Positions 17,921 through 27,900 of a stretch of DNA of 64,000 nt are shown here, in pieces (position 1 is the first letter of the stretch; every line of letters begins with the position of its first letter). Origin of the DNA: Flavobacteriaceae bacterium (GTDB lineage Bacteria > Bacteroidota > Bacteroidia > Flavobacteriales > Flavobacteriaceae); NCBI GenBank assembly GCA_004762155.1, contig SIHP01000008.1, forward strand, positions 124,001 to 188,000, in the 5' to 3' direction. The notes beneath the pieces were generated by a model. The model did no database searches. It worked only from the letters and a program-made list of their open reading frames with translations, and had not been told where the DNA came from. The position numbers were made by a program, and so were the translations under genes.

Positions 17921-20803
17921 ATGAATAAAACCACAAGTTTTTTAATTCTTATGTTGTTGTTTGTAAATTATAGTTTACAAGCGCAACACCCTGTTTATAC
18001 ACAGTTAACAGAAAAAGATGGCTTACCAGATATAGAGTTTTACGATCTTATAGAAGATAAAGAAGGTTTTATTTGGCTGGCAGCAGACAAAGGTCTTTTT
18101 AGATATGATGGAAAAGAATTTAAAAATTACACACATCCAAATAAAATAAACTTATCTGTTTTTGGATTAAAATTCGATGAGCAAGGAAGGCTTTGGTGTA
18201 ATAATATTGCAGGACAATTTTTTTATGTAGAAAACGATAAATTACATCTTTTTGAAGTTGAGGTTAAAGCTGATGCTGTTCTTACTGATTTTTTGTTTTA
18301 CCATGATTTTTTATGGATAAATACGTATAAATATTCAAGTAAAATCAATTTAAAAACTTCAAAAAAAACATTAATAAAACAAACTCTTTTTGAAAAGCAA
18401 TACATTAAAGAAGATACTTTGTTTTTTTTGAGAGATAAAAAATTAAGTTTTACTACAGATAATATAAATTTTCAAGAAAAACTATTGATTAATTCCTTGG
18501 ACAAGTATCCAAAAATTGGCTTAGCAAATTCTTTTTTGCATGATGATAAAATATTTCATTACGGTTTTGATTTTAATAAGAAAAAAGATAAAGCCTGCTT
18601 GTTGGTTAGTGAGTTGGGGAAGATTAGAAATGTTATTTTACCTAAAGAACTAGAAGAAAACAGAGTTATTAATGTTTTAGTACAAGACGATTTTTTTTGG
18701 TTTTGCACAACAGATGGAGTTTATGTTTACGTATATAAAAGCAATAGTTTTATTTTAAAAAAAACATATTTTGAAGGAAAGCAAATAACAAAAGTTTTAA
18801 AAGACAGAAACGATAATTATTGGTTTAGTACTTTACGTAATGGAGTTTTTATAATATCTAATATTTATATAGAAAAACACCATTTAAGAGATACTGCAAG
18901 TAACATTAGTGTTATGAAAAGTATTAGTGATAATGAAATATTATTAGGATCTACAAAAGGAGATTTAATTAAGCTTAATAAAAGGTCAAAAAAAATAAAT
19001 TACATATACAAAAAAGAACGTCAAAAAGTATTTTCAATATCCAGTTCAAACGAAAATGCATACATCAGTTTTGGTCAAAGTGCATTAGGTTATCATAAAA
19101 AAACAAAAACAATCTTCAATAAAGATTTTTTACCAATTGAGAATGCAAAAGGACTAGTAAATATTAATGAAGATAAAATACTACAAGCGCGTTATAATTC
19201 AGCTCAAATTTTAAACTTAAAAGAAAATACGTTTAAAAATATAGGTAATAAAAGATCATATTCAGTTCATTTTAGTAAAAATAACAATCAAATATATGTA
19301 GGTTATATTGATGGTTTAAAGTTTTATAATAAGCAATTAAAAGAATCTACAATAGCGTTTAACAACAAGCCTATTTTTGCTATAAATATAGAAGAAACAA
19401 ATAATGGAATTATATGGGTTTCTACATTTAAAGATGGGGTCATTGGTGTTGATAAAGATAGAGTTGTTGTTAATTACACTACAAAAAATGGCTTGTTGTC
19501 TAATGAAACAAGTACAATAAAAGCTGATGGGAATTTATTGTGGATTGTAACAAACAAAAGTATTCAGGTTTTAAATACAGAAACAAAAGAGTTTAAAAAT
19601 TTAACTCCTAAAGACGGAATTACTACGTTTAATATAACAGATATTGTGCCTGCTAAAAACACAATATTTTTTAGTTCTAATAAAGGTTTGTTTGAGTTTA
19701 ATAGGGAGAAAGTATTTAAAAAAAGAACCTTGTCGGATTTTTATATTAAAACCATTTTAATAGATGATAAACTTGTTTTAGAAAAAGACCTTTATGGTTT
19801 AGATCATACTACAAAAAAAGTTGAGTTTAATTTTCATACCAATGGTTTTTTATCAGAAGATAACATTAAATATCAGTATAGATTATTGGGGGCTTCTGAA
19901 AAATGGCAAACTGTGCCTGAGAATGTAGGTTTAGTAACTTTTAATAATTTGGCTTCAGGAAAGTATGTTTTTGAATTAAAGGCTATTGAAGTAAATGGAA
20001 ATGGTTTTACAAATACTAAGAGTATTCAAATTAATATAAAATCACCTTTTTTTAAGCAATGGTGGTTTGTATTGTTAAGTATAACTTTTGTAGGTTTTGT
20101 AATATGGAAATTGTTTCGATTGAGATTAAAAAAAATAAAAGAAAAACAAAAAATAGCCATAGAAAAAGAACGAATACAAAAGCAGTTAGTGTCTTCAAAA
20201 TTAGAAAGCTTACAATCGCAAATGAATCCTCATTTTACATTTAATGCGTTAAATTCAATTCAAAACTTAGTATTAAAAGGTAATAAATACGAAGCATATG
20301 ATTATCTGAATAAATTTTCTGTTTTAATACGAGAGAATTTAAATATGAGTAGAAAAAGTTATGTTGCTTTTGATGAAGAATTGCAAATGTTAACAAGATA
20401 TTTAGAGCTTGAACAGTTACGTTTTCAAGATAATTTTGAGTATTTAATAACGGGTGATAAAGAAATAGGAGATATAAAAATACCAACATTGATTATTCAA
20501 CCTTATATAGAAAACGCCATTAAACATGGGCTTTTGCATAAAAATGAAGGAGAGAAAAAATTAAGAATACACTTTATACAAGAAGATGTTTTAAAATGTA
20601 TTATTACAGATAATGGTGTTGGAATAGTGGTGTCAAAAAAAATAAAAGAACAGAATGGAATAGAAAGAGATTCTTTTTCTACATCAGCAATAAAAGACAG
20701 AATGCGTTTCTTAAGAGATTATTATAAAACAGATATTGGAGTTGTTTATGAAGATATTCCAATAGGTACAAAAGTGATTATAAAAATACCTTTTACAAGG
20801 TAA
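17921..20803 (+). CDS. Sensor histidine kinase with two-component propeller repeats and LytS-type kinase domain
   Basis: A 960-residue inner-membrane sensor. It has a signal peptide (1-21), then periplasmic Reg_prop propeller repeats (for example GFIWLAADKGLFRYDG, then further blades to about 600). A Y_Y_Y-type Ig domain (about 615-700), one transmembrane helix (about 709-729), a short coil and a LytS/His_kinase domain follow. The phosphorylated histidine is His771 in QMNPHFTFNAL, and the HATPase has IQPYIENAIKHGLL and DNGVGI. It lacks the receiver and AraC domains of hybrid PUL regulators, so it should signal to the LytTR regulator at 24052. Its kinase half is closely related to that of the next gene. 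Confidence 0.92.
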   Translation: MNKTTSFLILMLLFVNYSLQAQHPVYTQLTEKDGLPDIEFYDLIEDKEGFIWLAADKGLFRYDGKEFKNYTHPNKINLSVFGLKFDEQGRLWCNNIAGQFFYVENDKLHLFEVEVKADAVLTDFLFYHDFLWINTYKYSSKINLKTSKKTLIKQTLFEKQYIKEDTLFFLRDKKLSFTTDNINFQEKLLINSLDKYPKIGLANSFLHDDKIFHYGFDFNKKKDKACLLVSELGKIRNVILPKELEENRVINVLVQDDFFWFCTTDGVYVYVYKSNSFILKKTYFEGKQITKVLKDRNDNYWFSTLRNGVFIISNIYIEKHHLRDTASNISVMKSISDNEILLGSTKGDLIKLNKRSKKINYIYKKERQKVFSISSSNENAYISFGQSALGYHKKTKTIFNKDFLPIENAKGLVNINEDKILQARYNSAQILNLKENTFKNIGNKRSYSVHFSKNNNQIYVGYIDGLKFYNKQLKESTIAFNNKPIFAINIEETNNGIIWVSTFKDGVIGVDKDRVVVNYTTKNGLLSNETSTIKADGNLLWIVTNKSIQVLNTETKEFKNLTPKDGITTFNITDIVPAKNTIFFSSNKGLFEFNREKVFKKRTLSDFYIKTILIDDKLVLEKDLYGLDHTTKKVEFNFHTNGFLSEDNIKYQYRLLGASEKWQTVPENVGLVTFNNLASGKYVFELKAIEVNGNGFTNTKSIQINIKSPFFKQWWFVLLSITFVGFVIWKLFRLRLKKIKEKQKIAIEKERIQKQLVSSKLESLQSQMNPHFTFNALNSIQNLVLKGNKYEAYDYLNKFSVLIRENLNMSRKSYVAFDEELQMLTRYLELEQLRFQDNFEYLITGDKEIGDIKIPTLIIQPYIENAIKHGLLHKNEGEKKLRIHFIQEDVLKCIITDNGVGIVVSKKIKEQNGIERDSFSTSAIKDRMRFLRDYYKTDIGVVYEDIPIGTKVIIKIPFTR

Positions 20804-20875
20804 GCTTTTCTAGAAAAAGAAACTTTTTGCATAGTAATTACTAATTAATTTACGGTTTATACAAAACGTTACAAA

Positions 20876-22699
20876 ATGAAAAAAACAATTATTTTATTAA
20901 CAATTATTTTCATCAATCAGATATGTTTTTCTCAAAAGAATAAAGTGCATGACAGTATTTTAAAAAAGAAAGTAGATAGTATAGGTAATATTGTTGCAGA
21001 TCTTATGAGAAAAGATCTAAAGGCTGCCGAAACTATGATTAATTATTCCTTGAGATATTCTAAAAAACATAATTATTTAAGAGGTATAGGACAGGCTCAC
21101 GGAACTCTTGCAGGAGTTTATAATTATCAAGGAAATACTGAAAAGTCAATTACCTCTCTAATAAAGTCTGCACAAATTTATGAATCTATTGAAGATTACA
21201 AACTTAGTGCTGTAGCAAATATTAATATTTGCTTTTCTTTATACGAGCAATCTCAATATAATGAAGCTACAAAATATGTATTAAAGGCTCATGATTATGC
21301 ATTAAAAGCAAATGATATAGAAGAGTTAGTATCAACACATACATTATTTGGAATAATTGGTGTTAAAACTAAAAAAAGTTTTGAATATGTAATAAAAAAT
21401 CTAAAGAAGGCAGAAGAGTTTTCACTAACAAAAAAAGACTCTATTAGGTTAGCAGGTAGTTTAAATTTGCAAGGAGAAGCTTATATAGAATACGATAAAA
21501 GTTATACAGATGCTATAAATCTCTTAAATAAAGCGATATATATTATTAAGAAAAAAGAGCCTAAGAATAATTATAACTTAGGATTCAGTTATTTAAATTT
21601 AGGGAAAGCTTACTACAAAATGAAAGATTATAAAGCTGCACTTCTTTATAACGAGACATCGTTAACGCATTACAATGTGTTAAAGTATACTAAAGGACTT
21701 CGGTTGGCTTATGAAAACAGAAAAGATATACTCGCTAGTCAAGGAAAATATAAACAAAGCATAGAGGCATATAAATTATTTAATCAATATAATGATTTAG
21801 TCTTTAAAAAAGAACAGGTATTTCAACTCGCTAGAGTAAGAACAGAATATGAAACAGAGCAAATTACTGCTCAAAAAGAAACAGCTGAAGCTAAGTTGAA
21901 GCTTACTGAAACTATTAGTCAACAAAACAAAAATTATTTTATCGGTGCTGTATTCATTGGTTTTTTAATATTGATGACATCTGTTTTTTATTTTAAAAGA
22001 TTTAAAGCAACTAAAAAATTAGAGTTAGTTACTTTGGAATTTAACGAAAATGAAAAACGATTACAACTAGAAAAACAATTGGTAGCTTCAAAATTAGAAA
22101 GTTTACAAGCCCAAATGAATCCTCATTTTACATTTAATGCTTTAAATTCAATTCAAAACTTAGTTTTAAAAGATCGTAAATATGAAGCCTACGATTACCT
22201 TAATAAATTTTCTGTATTACTACGAGAGAATTTAAATATGAGCAAAAAAAGCTATGTGTCTTTTGATAACGAGTTGAAATTAATAACTAAATATTTAGAG
22301 TTAGAGTAACTTCGTTTCAGAGAAAATTTTGAATATGAGATAATGGGTAATGATAAGGTTGATGAAATAAAAATACCAACAATGATTATTCAACCTTATA
22401 TAGAAAATGCAATTAAACATGGACTTTTACACAAAGAAGAAGGAGAAAAAAAATTGCATATAACGTTTGTACAAGATGAGGTTTTAACTTGTATTGTTCA
22501 AGATAATGGAGTAGGTATTGCAGCTTCAAAGAAAATACAAGAAGAAAATGGAATAAAAAAAGCTTCTTTTTCTACAGGAGCGATTAAAGATAAAATGAGT
22601 TTCTTAAGAGATTATTACAAAACAGATATTGGAGTTGTTTATGAAGATATTCCAGTAGGTACAAAAGTGATTATAAAAATACCTTTTACAACACTTTAA
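20876..22699 (+). pseudogene. TPR/LytS-type histidine kinase interrupted by one in-frame stop
   Basis: Signal peptide, TPR repeats (about 30-330), a transmembrane helix (about 357-377), and a LytS kinase domain with His417 in QMNPHFTFNAL. Translation meets TAA at 22307-22309 right after KYLELE. The upstream paralogue has CAA (Gln) at this spot (YLELEQLRF), so one C-to-T change explains it. The same frame stays open to 22699 and still encodes IQPYIENAIKHGLL and DNGVGI, giving 607 residues in total. The truncated product would keep the phospho-acceptor His but lose the whole ATPase domain. It is either a very young pseudogene, a phase or strain variant, or a base-call error. Confidence 0.88.
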
Positions 22700-22809
22700 T
22701 TAATAAGAACTAATATTATTGTTTTTAGGAAATAAATTAAATAGATTAGGAAGAAATTTTGATGTAAATAAGATAAAAAGGATAAATTACAAACACCTAA
22801 AAAGTATTA

Positions 22810-24045
22810 ATGCAATCCCTCTTTAATAAAATATTAAACATTGGAATAATAAAAGCCAATTCAGTAAAGGAAAATAAAAAAATTAAATTATTAAATATTT
22901 TTGGTTTTACATGGTCTATTATGATCATTGTTATAACCTTATTTGATTTTGTTTTTGGTAGAGAATTAAAGGAAAGTTTACTATTACATGGAATTTCTTA
23001 TGTGCTTATTTTTATAATTTTCACATTACAAAAAACAAGGTATTATACCTTAGCAAGGGTCTTTTTTTTAAGTTCAATAATTGGAGTAACATTTGTTTTT
23101 GCAAACTATACAAGTCCTTTAAATTTAGTAGAGAATTTTTATTTTGTTTACCCGTTAATAGCATTAATTCTAATAGATAAAAAATGGATTAACATCAGTA
23201 TTCTTGTGTTGTGTTTTTTACTTTATTTTATTCCTAATTTATATTTTAAACATTATCCTAAAGATACTATTTTACCAGTGCTGGTTTTTTCTGTAGGAGT
23301 AGCTGCTTTTGTTATTTTGAATTATTCTGAAAATTTAAATAAAAAACACGAAAAAGAGTTATTAAAAAGTAATGGTAAGTTATCTGAAGCATATATAGAG
23401 CTAGAAGAAAGGAAAAATAATGAGTTAGCGAGTATGCAACTTAAAGCATTAAAAGCACAAATGAATCCGCATTTTATGTTTAATGCAATAAATTCCATTC
23501 AGAGTTTAATTTTAAAAGATAATAAACAAGAGGCATATAATTATTTAACTCTTTTTTCATCATTATTAAGAGACAATTTAAAAGTAATTGAATTAAACAC
23601 TGTTAGTTTTTATGAAGAATTAACGATGATAAAAAAATACTTACAATTAGAAGCGCTCCGTTTTTCTGGAGATTTTAATTATCAATTAAATAATTATACA
23701 ACAATAGAGGATATAAAAATACCAACTATGGTAATACAACCTTTTATAGAAAATGCTATTCGTTATGGTTTGTTACATAAAGAAGAAGGTGAGAAAAATA
23801 TTACTATAGATTTTTATCAAAAAGAAGTGCTCGTGTGTGTTATAAAAGATAATGGAATAGGTATAGAGATGTCAAAAAAAATTCATCTTTCTAATACTTT
23901 AAAAGAGTCAAAAGGTACTTCTGTAAAAGCGATTCAAAATAGATTGAAATTATTAAAAGAGTATTATAAAACCGATATTGGAATTGTTTATGAAGATGTT
24001 GAAGAAGGAACAAAAGTAATTATCAAAATGCCTTATATAGTATAA
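22810..24045 (+). CDS. Membrane-embedded LytS-type sensor histidine kinase
   Basis: A 411-residue kinase with five or six transmembrane helices packed into residues 30-180 and no large sensory domain, a short coiled coil, then the LytS kinase domain. His221 lies in QMNPHFMFNAINSIQSL, and the ATPase shows IQPFIENAIRYGLL and DNGIGIEMSKKI. It resembles the 7TM/5TM-type kinases that pair with LytTR regulators. The response regulator begins 6 bases downstream, so this is its most likely direct partner. The membrane part may sense the membrane state or a small lipophilic ligand; that is inference. Confidence 0.92.
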   Translation: MQSLFNKILNIGIIKANSVKENKKIKLLNIFGFTWSIMIIVITLFDFVFGRELKESLLLHGISYVLIFIIFTLQKTRYYTLARVFFLSSIIGVTFVFANYTSPLNLVENFYFVYPLIALILIDKKWINISILVLCFLLYFIPNLYFKHYPKDTILPVLVFSVGVAAFVILNYSENLNKKHEKELLKSNGKLSEAYIELEERKNNELASMQLKALKAQMNPHFMFNAINSIQSLILKDNKQEAYNYLTLFSSLLRDNLKVIELNTVSFYEELTMIKKYLQLEALRFSGDFNYQLNNYTTIEDIKIPTMVIQPFIENAIRYGLLHKEEGEKNITIDFYQKEVLVCVIKDNGIGIEMSKKIHLSNTLKESKGTSVKAIQNRLKLLKEYYKTDIGIVYEDVEEGTKVIIKMPYIV

Positions 24046-24051
24046 AATATT

Positions 24052-24795
24052 ATGGAAAAAATAAATGCAATTATTGTTGATGATGAATTAAATGCTAGAG
24101 AAAACTTACAGTATTTACTTGGTGAATTTTGTAAACAAGTTACTATAGTCGCGCAAGCTTCAAATGTAGATGATGCTGTTGTGGCGATTAATAAACACAA
24201 GCCACATCTTGTTTTTTTAGATATAGAAATGCCAAGAAAAAATGGATTTCAATTATTAGAAGAATTTTCAGAAATAAACTTTCAAATAATTTTTGTTACT
24301 GCTTACGATGCTTATGCGATAAAAGCTTTTGAAGTTTCAGCTATAGATTATTTGTTAAAACCTATAGATATTAGTAGGTTAAAGGAATCTGTTATTAAGG
24401 CTCAAAAATCAATAGAAAATTCAAGTGTTCCAAATGAAAAACTATCAGTATTAAAAGAGAATAAAAAAGGTTTAAAAAAAATAGCAATTCCTTATAAAAC
24501 AGATTATGTTATTTTAAATGTAGAAGATGTTTTGTGTATTGAGGCGGATAGGATGTATAGTGTATTGTATACGGTAAAAAACAAGAAGTATTTGGTAGCG
24601 AAAAAGCTAAGTTATTACGAAGGAGTATTATGTGATGATATTAACTTTATAAGGCTTCATCGTTCTTGGATTGTTAATTTGAATAAGGTAAACAGATATT
24701 CTAAAAGAGATAAAGAAGTGATTTTGGAAACGGAGTTTAAAGTACCCATTAGTAAAAGTAATAAAGAAAATTTTGAAACACTTTTTTATTCTTAA
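24052..24795 (+). CDS. LytTR-family response regulator
   Basis: A 247-residue regulator. Receiver domain at residues 1-120: acidic pocket IIVDDEL, phospho-acceptor Asp57 in VFLDIEMPRKNGF, Thr/Lys positions in FVTAYDAYAIKAF and YLLKPID. LytTR DNA-binding domain at about 145-245, with IEADRMYSVLYT and FIRLHRSWIVNLNKV. It ends a four-gene run of three kinases and one regulator, all on one strand. The adhesin gene downstream (24954) is behind a terminator but is an obvious candidate target; that link is inferred from position only. Confidence 0.95.
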   Translation: MEKINAIIVDDELNARENLQYLLGEFCKQVTIVAQASNVDDAVVAINKHKPHLVFLDIEMPRKNGFQLLEEFSEINFQIIFVTAYDAYAIKAFEVSAIDYLLKPIDISRLKESVIKAQKSIENSSVPNEKLSVLKENKKGLKKIAIPYKTDYVILNVEDVLCIEADRMYSVLYTVKNKKYLVAKKLSYYEGVLCDDINFIRLHRSWIVNLNKVNRYSKRDKEVILETEFKVPISKSNKENFETLFYS

Positions 24796-24821
24796 GAATA
24801 ATAGTTTATTAAATAGAAAAT

Positions 24822-24861
24822 AGAGCCATTTGAATCAAAATCAAGTGGCTCTGTTTTTTTT
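24822..24861 (+). terminator. Terminator after the LytTR regulator
   Basis: Stem AGAGCCATTTGA (24822-24833) with 24841-24852 (one G-T pair), then GTTTTTTTT. Confidence 0.85.
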
Positions 24862-24953
24862 CATTCGGAAAAATAAACGATGCGTTCGGAAGTATAAAAG
24901 CATCTTATTAACTGCCATGCACTTAATTTGTTCATGTATAAAAATAATATATC

Positions 24954-27900
24954 ATGAAAATAAAAATACTTTTATTATTAAGCGTGCTATTCGTTGGAAG
25001 TGTATTTGCACAATTTCCTTCAACAGGATTAGTAAGAGCTTATGACTTTACAAATGGTTCTCTTAATGAGATTGTAGCATCAGAGGATTTTACAAAAACA
25101 GGAACCACAGCAACATTAGTTAATGATCGTTCTGCTGCGGCAAATAATGCTTATAGTTTAAACGGAGATTATTTTAATGCTAATGATATTGATTATAGAG
25201 AAACTGGAACAGGTAATAATACTCAAGTAACTACTACCTTAAGTTTTTGGGTAAGAACTACCACAAATAATACTCAAATAGAAACAATAATAGACGAATC
25301 GCAAAGAGCAACAGCGTCTACTTGGTATGGTTATTATATTTATTTAGAAAACGGAAAGATAAAAGTAGATGGTAGGTACCAATTATACAGGTTTTATCCA
25401 AGTGGAGTATATACTCATAAAGCGTTTTCAGCAGAAAGTAGTTCTGTAATTGCAGACGGAAATTGGCATCATATTGTGGTGTCTATGCAGTTAGAACGTG
25501 CTTTTCAATATACATATAGTAACGAATTTACAACTCAAATATATGTAAATAGTTTATTAGAAGACACTGGTTATAACTCAGATTCTGGTAATATTACTTC
25601 ACCTATTTCTCATGATGCAGCAGTAGACTTTACTGTAGGAAACAGATTTACAGGAGATTTAACAGCTACGGAAGTGTACAAAGATGAAATTGATGATATT
25701 TTTGTTTACAATAGACTGTTAACAACTACAGAAATACAAACATTAAGAACGAGTAATACTATATGTATCCGTCCAGATGATTCTATATTGTCAACATCAG
25801 CTATTGGAGAAACAACAGCTACAATAGCAATTTCAGGAACAGAAACATATGATATAGCTTATCATAAAACTTCAGAAGCTTTTACTAATGCAACTATAAG
25901 TACAGGTGTTACTTCTGGGAGTTTAAGTTTAACTTCATTAGATGATAATACAGGTTATGATGTTTATGTAAGAAAACATTGCGGTGCTGATCTTAGTGAT
26001 TGGTCGGATGCTTTTAGTTTTTCAACAGAAAAGTCATATATAGAGATATATGTAAATATAAACGCTACAGGAGCAAATGATGGAACTTCTTGGGCAGATG
26101 CTTTTACAAGTGTAAATGATGCTATTGCTGTTGCGTATACATCCTCTCATCAAATATGGGTAGCTGCAGGAACCTATATTCCAACATCTGGAACAGGAAG
26201 AAATGCAGCTTTTTCAATTTATAGAACTTTTGAAATGTATGGAGGATTTGATGGAACAGAAACAAATGCTTCTCAAAGAGATCCGTTAACGAATATAACG
26301 ATACTTTCAGGAGATTTAAATGGAGATGATACATCAACAATTATAGATTCAGAAACTACAAGACAAGAAAATAGTTATCATGTAGTTAAATTGATTGGTA
26401 GTTTTGCCGCTGGTGGAGTAATTGATGGTTTTACAATTTCTGGAGGAAATGCTAATGGAACGTCAGATAATAATTGTTCAACAGCATCTACAAGTCAATA
26501 TTTTCATTCAAGAGCAGCAGCTATTTATGTAAATCCTAATGTAGCCAATGCATCAATTTCTATGCAATTTAACAATTGTGTTATAGAAAAAAATTCAGCT
26601 ACTGGTATGGCAGTTCATTGGACATATAGTCCATGTGGTGTTCAAAATACAACTACAGATATTGATTTTTCAAACACAATTATTAGAGATAATTATTCAG
26701 TAGATTTATCTGCGTTATATTATGGAGGATCTAATACGTACAATAATTTTCGTTATGGAAGTTTAGTAAATTGTTTAATCTATGATAATTATTGTTTAAA
26801 TGAATCATCAGTACTCACGATGTCTTCAAGTGGAGGAACAACTTCATCTAAAGTTGATGTCATAAACAGTACTATTATACAAAATACATCAGGTGTTTAC
26901 AAGGCTATTAAAATGATAAACGCTAGTAATAGTTCAATAAAGAATAGTATTATTTATGATAACGGAAGTATTTCATCAATATTAGTTTCATCTGGTACAC
27001 AAGCTACTGTTGCTAATTCTATTATAGAAGGAGGACAGTTAAGTGCAGACGCAAGTGATCCATTATTTACAGATGCTTCAAATAATGACTTTACTATTCT
27101 AGCAAGTTCGCCAGCAAGAGATGCTGGAAATAATACTTATGTTCCATCATCTGTAACAACAGACTTATTAGGAAATCAAAGAATTTTCAATTCAATTGTA
27201 GATTTAGGAGCTTATGAAAATAATGATCCAATTGTTAGATATGCTTTAACAACTACTGTTGTTAATGGAACAATTACTGCAGATATTCAACCAACAAACG
27301 GAACATATGATAATGGATCTGTAGTTGAATTAACGGCAACTCCAGATGTAGGTTATCAATTTGATGGTTGGTCAGGAGATGTTTCAGGGACAACAAACCC
27401 AGTAAGTATAACTATGGATGCGGATAAAAGCATTACAGCAACTTTTAGTTTACTTCAACAAACCTTAACAACAACATCAACAAATGGAACAATAACTGCT
27501 GATGTTCAACCAACCAACGGAACGTATGATTACGGAACTATAGTTGAATTAACAGCAACACCAGATGTAGGTTATCAGTTTGATGGTTGGTCTGGAGATG
27601 TTTCGGGTACAACAAACCCGGTAAGTATAACTATGGATACAGATAAAAGTATTACAGCAACTTTTAGTTTACTTCAGCAAACCTTAACAACTACGGCTGT
27701 TAATGGAACAGTTTCAGCAGATGTTCAACCAACCAACGGAACATATGACTACGGAACAGTAGTAGAATTAACAGCAACGCCAGCAACTGGATATCAGTTT
27801 GATGGATGGAGTGGAGATGCAAGTGGAACGACCAATCCATTAAGTATAACTATGGATGCAGATAAAAATATAACCGCAATGTTTAGTGTTATTCAATATA

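Noticed and set aside
24830..25045. 71-residue open frame before the adhesin
   Set aside because: It overlaps the terminator and the adhesin signal peptide in another frame.
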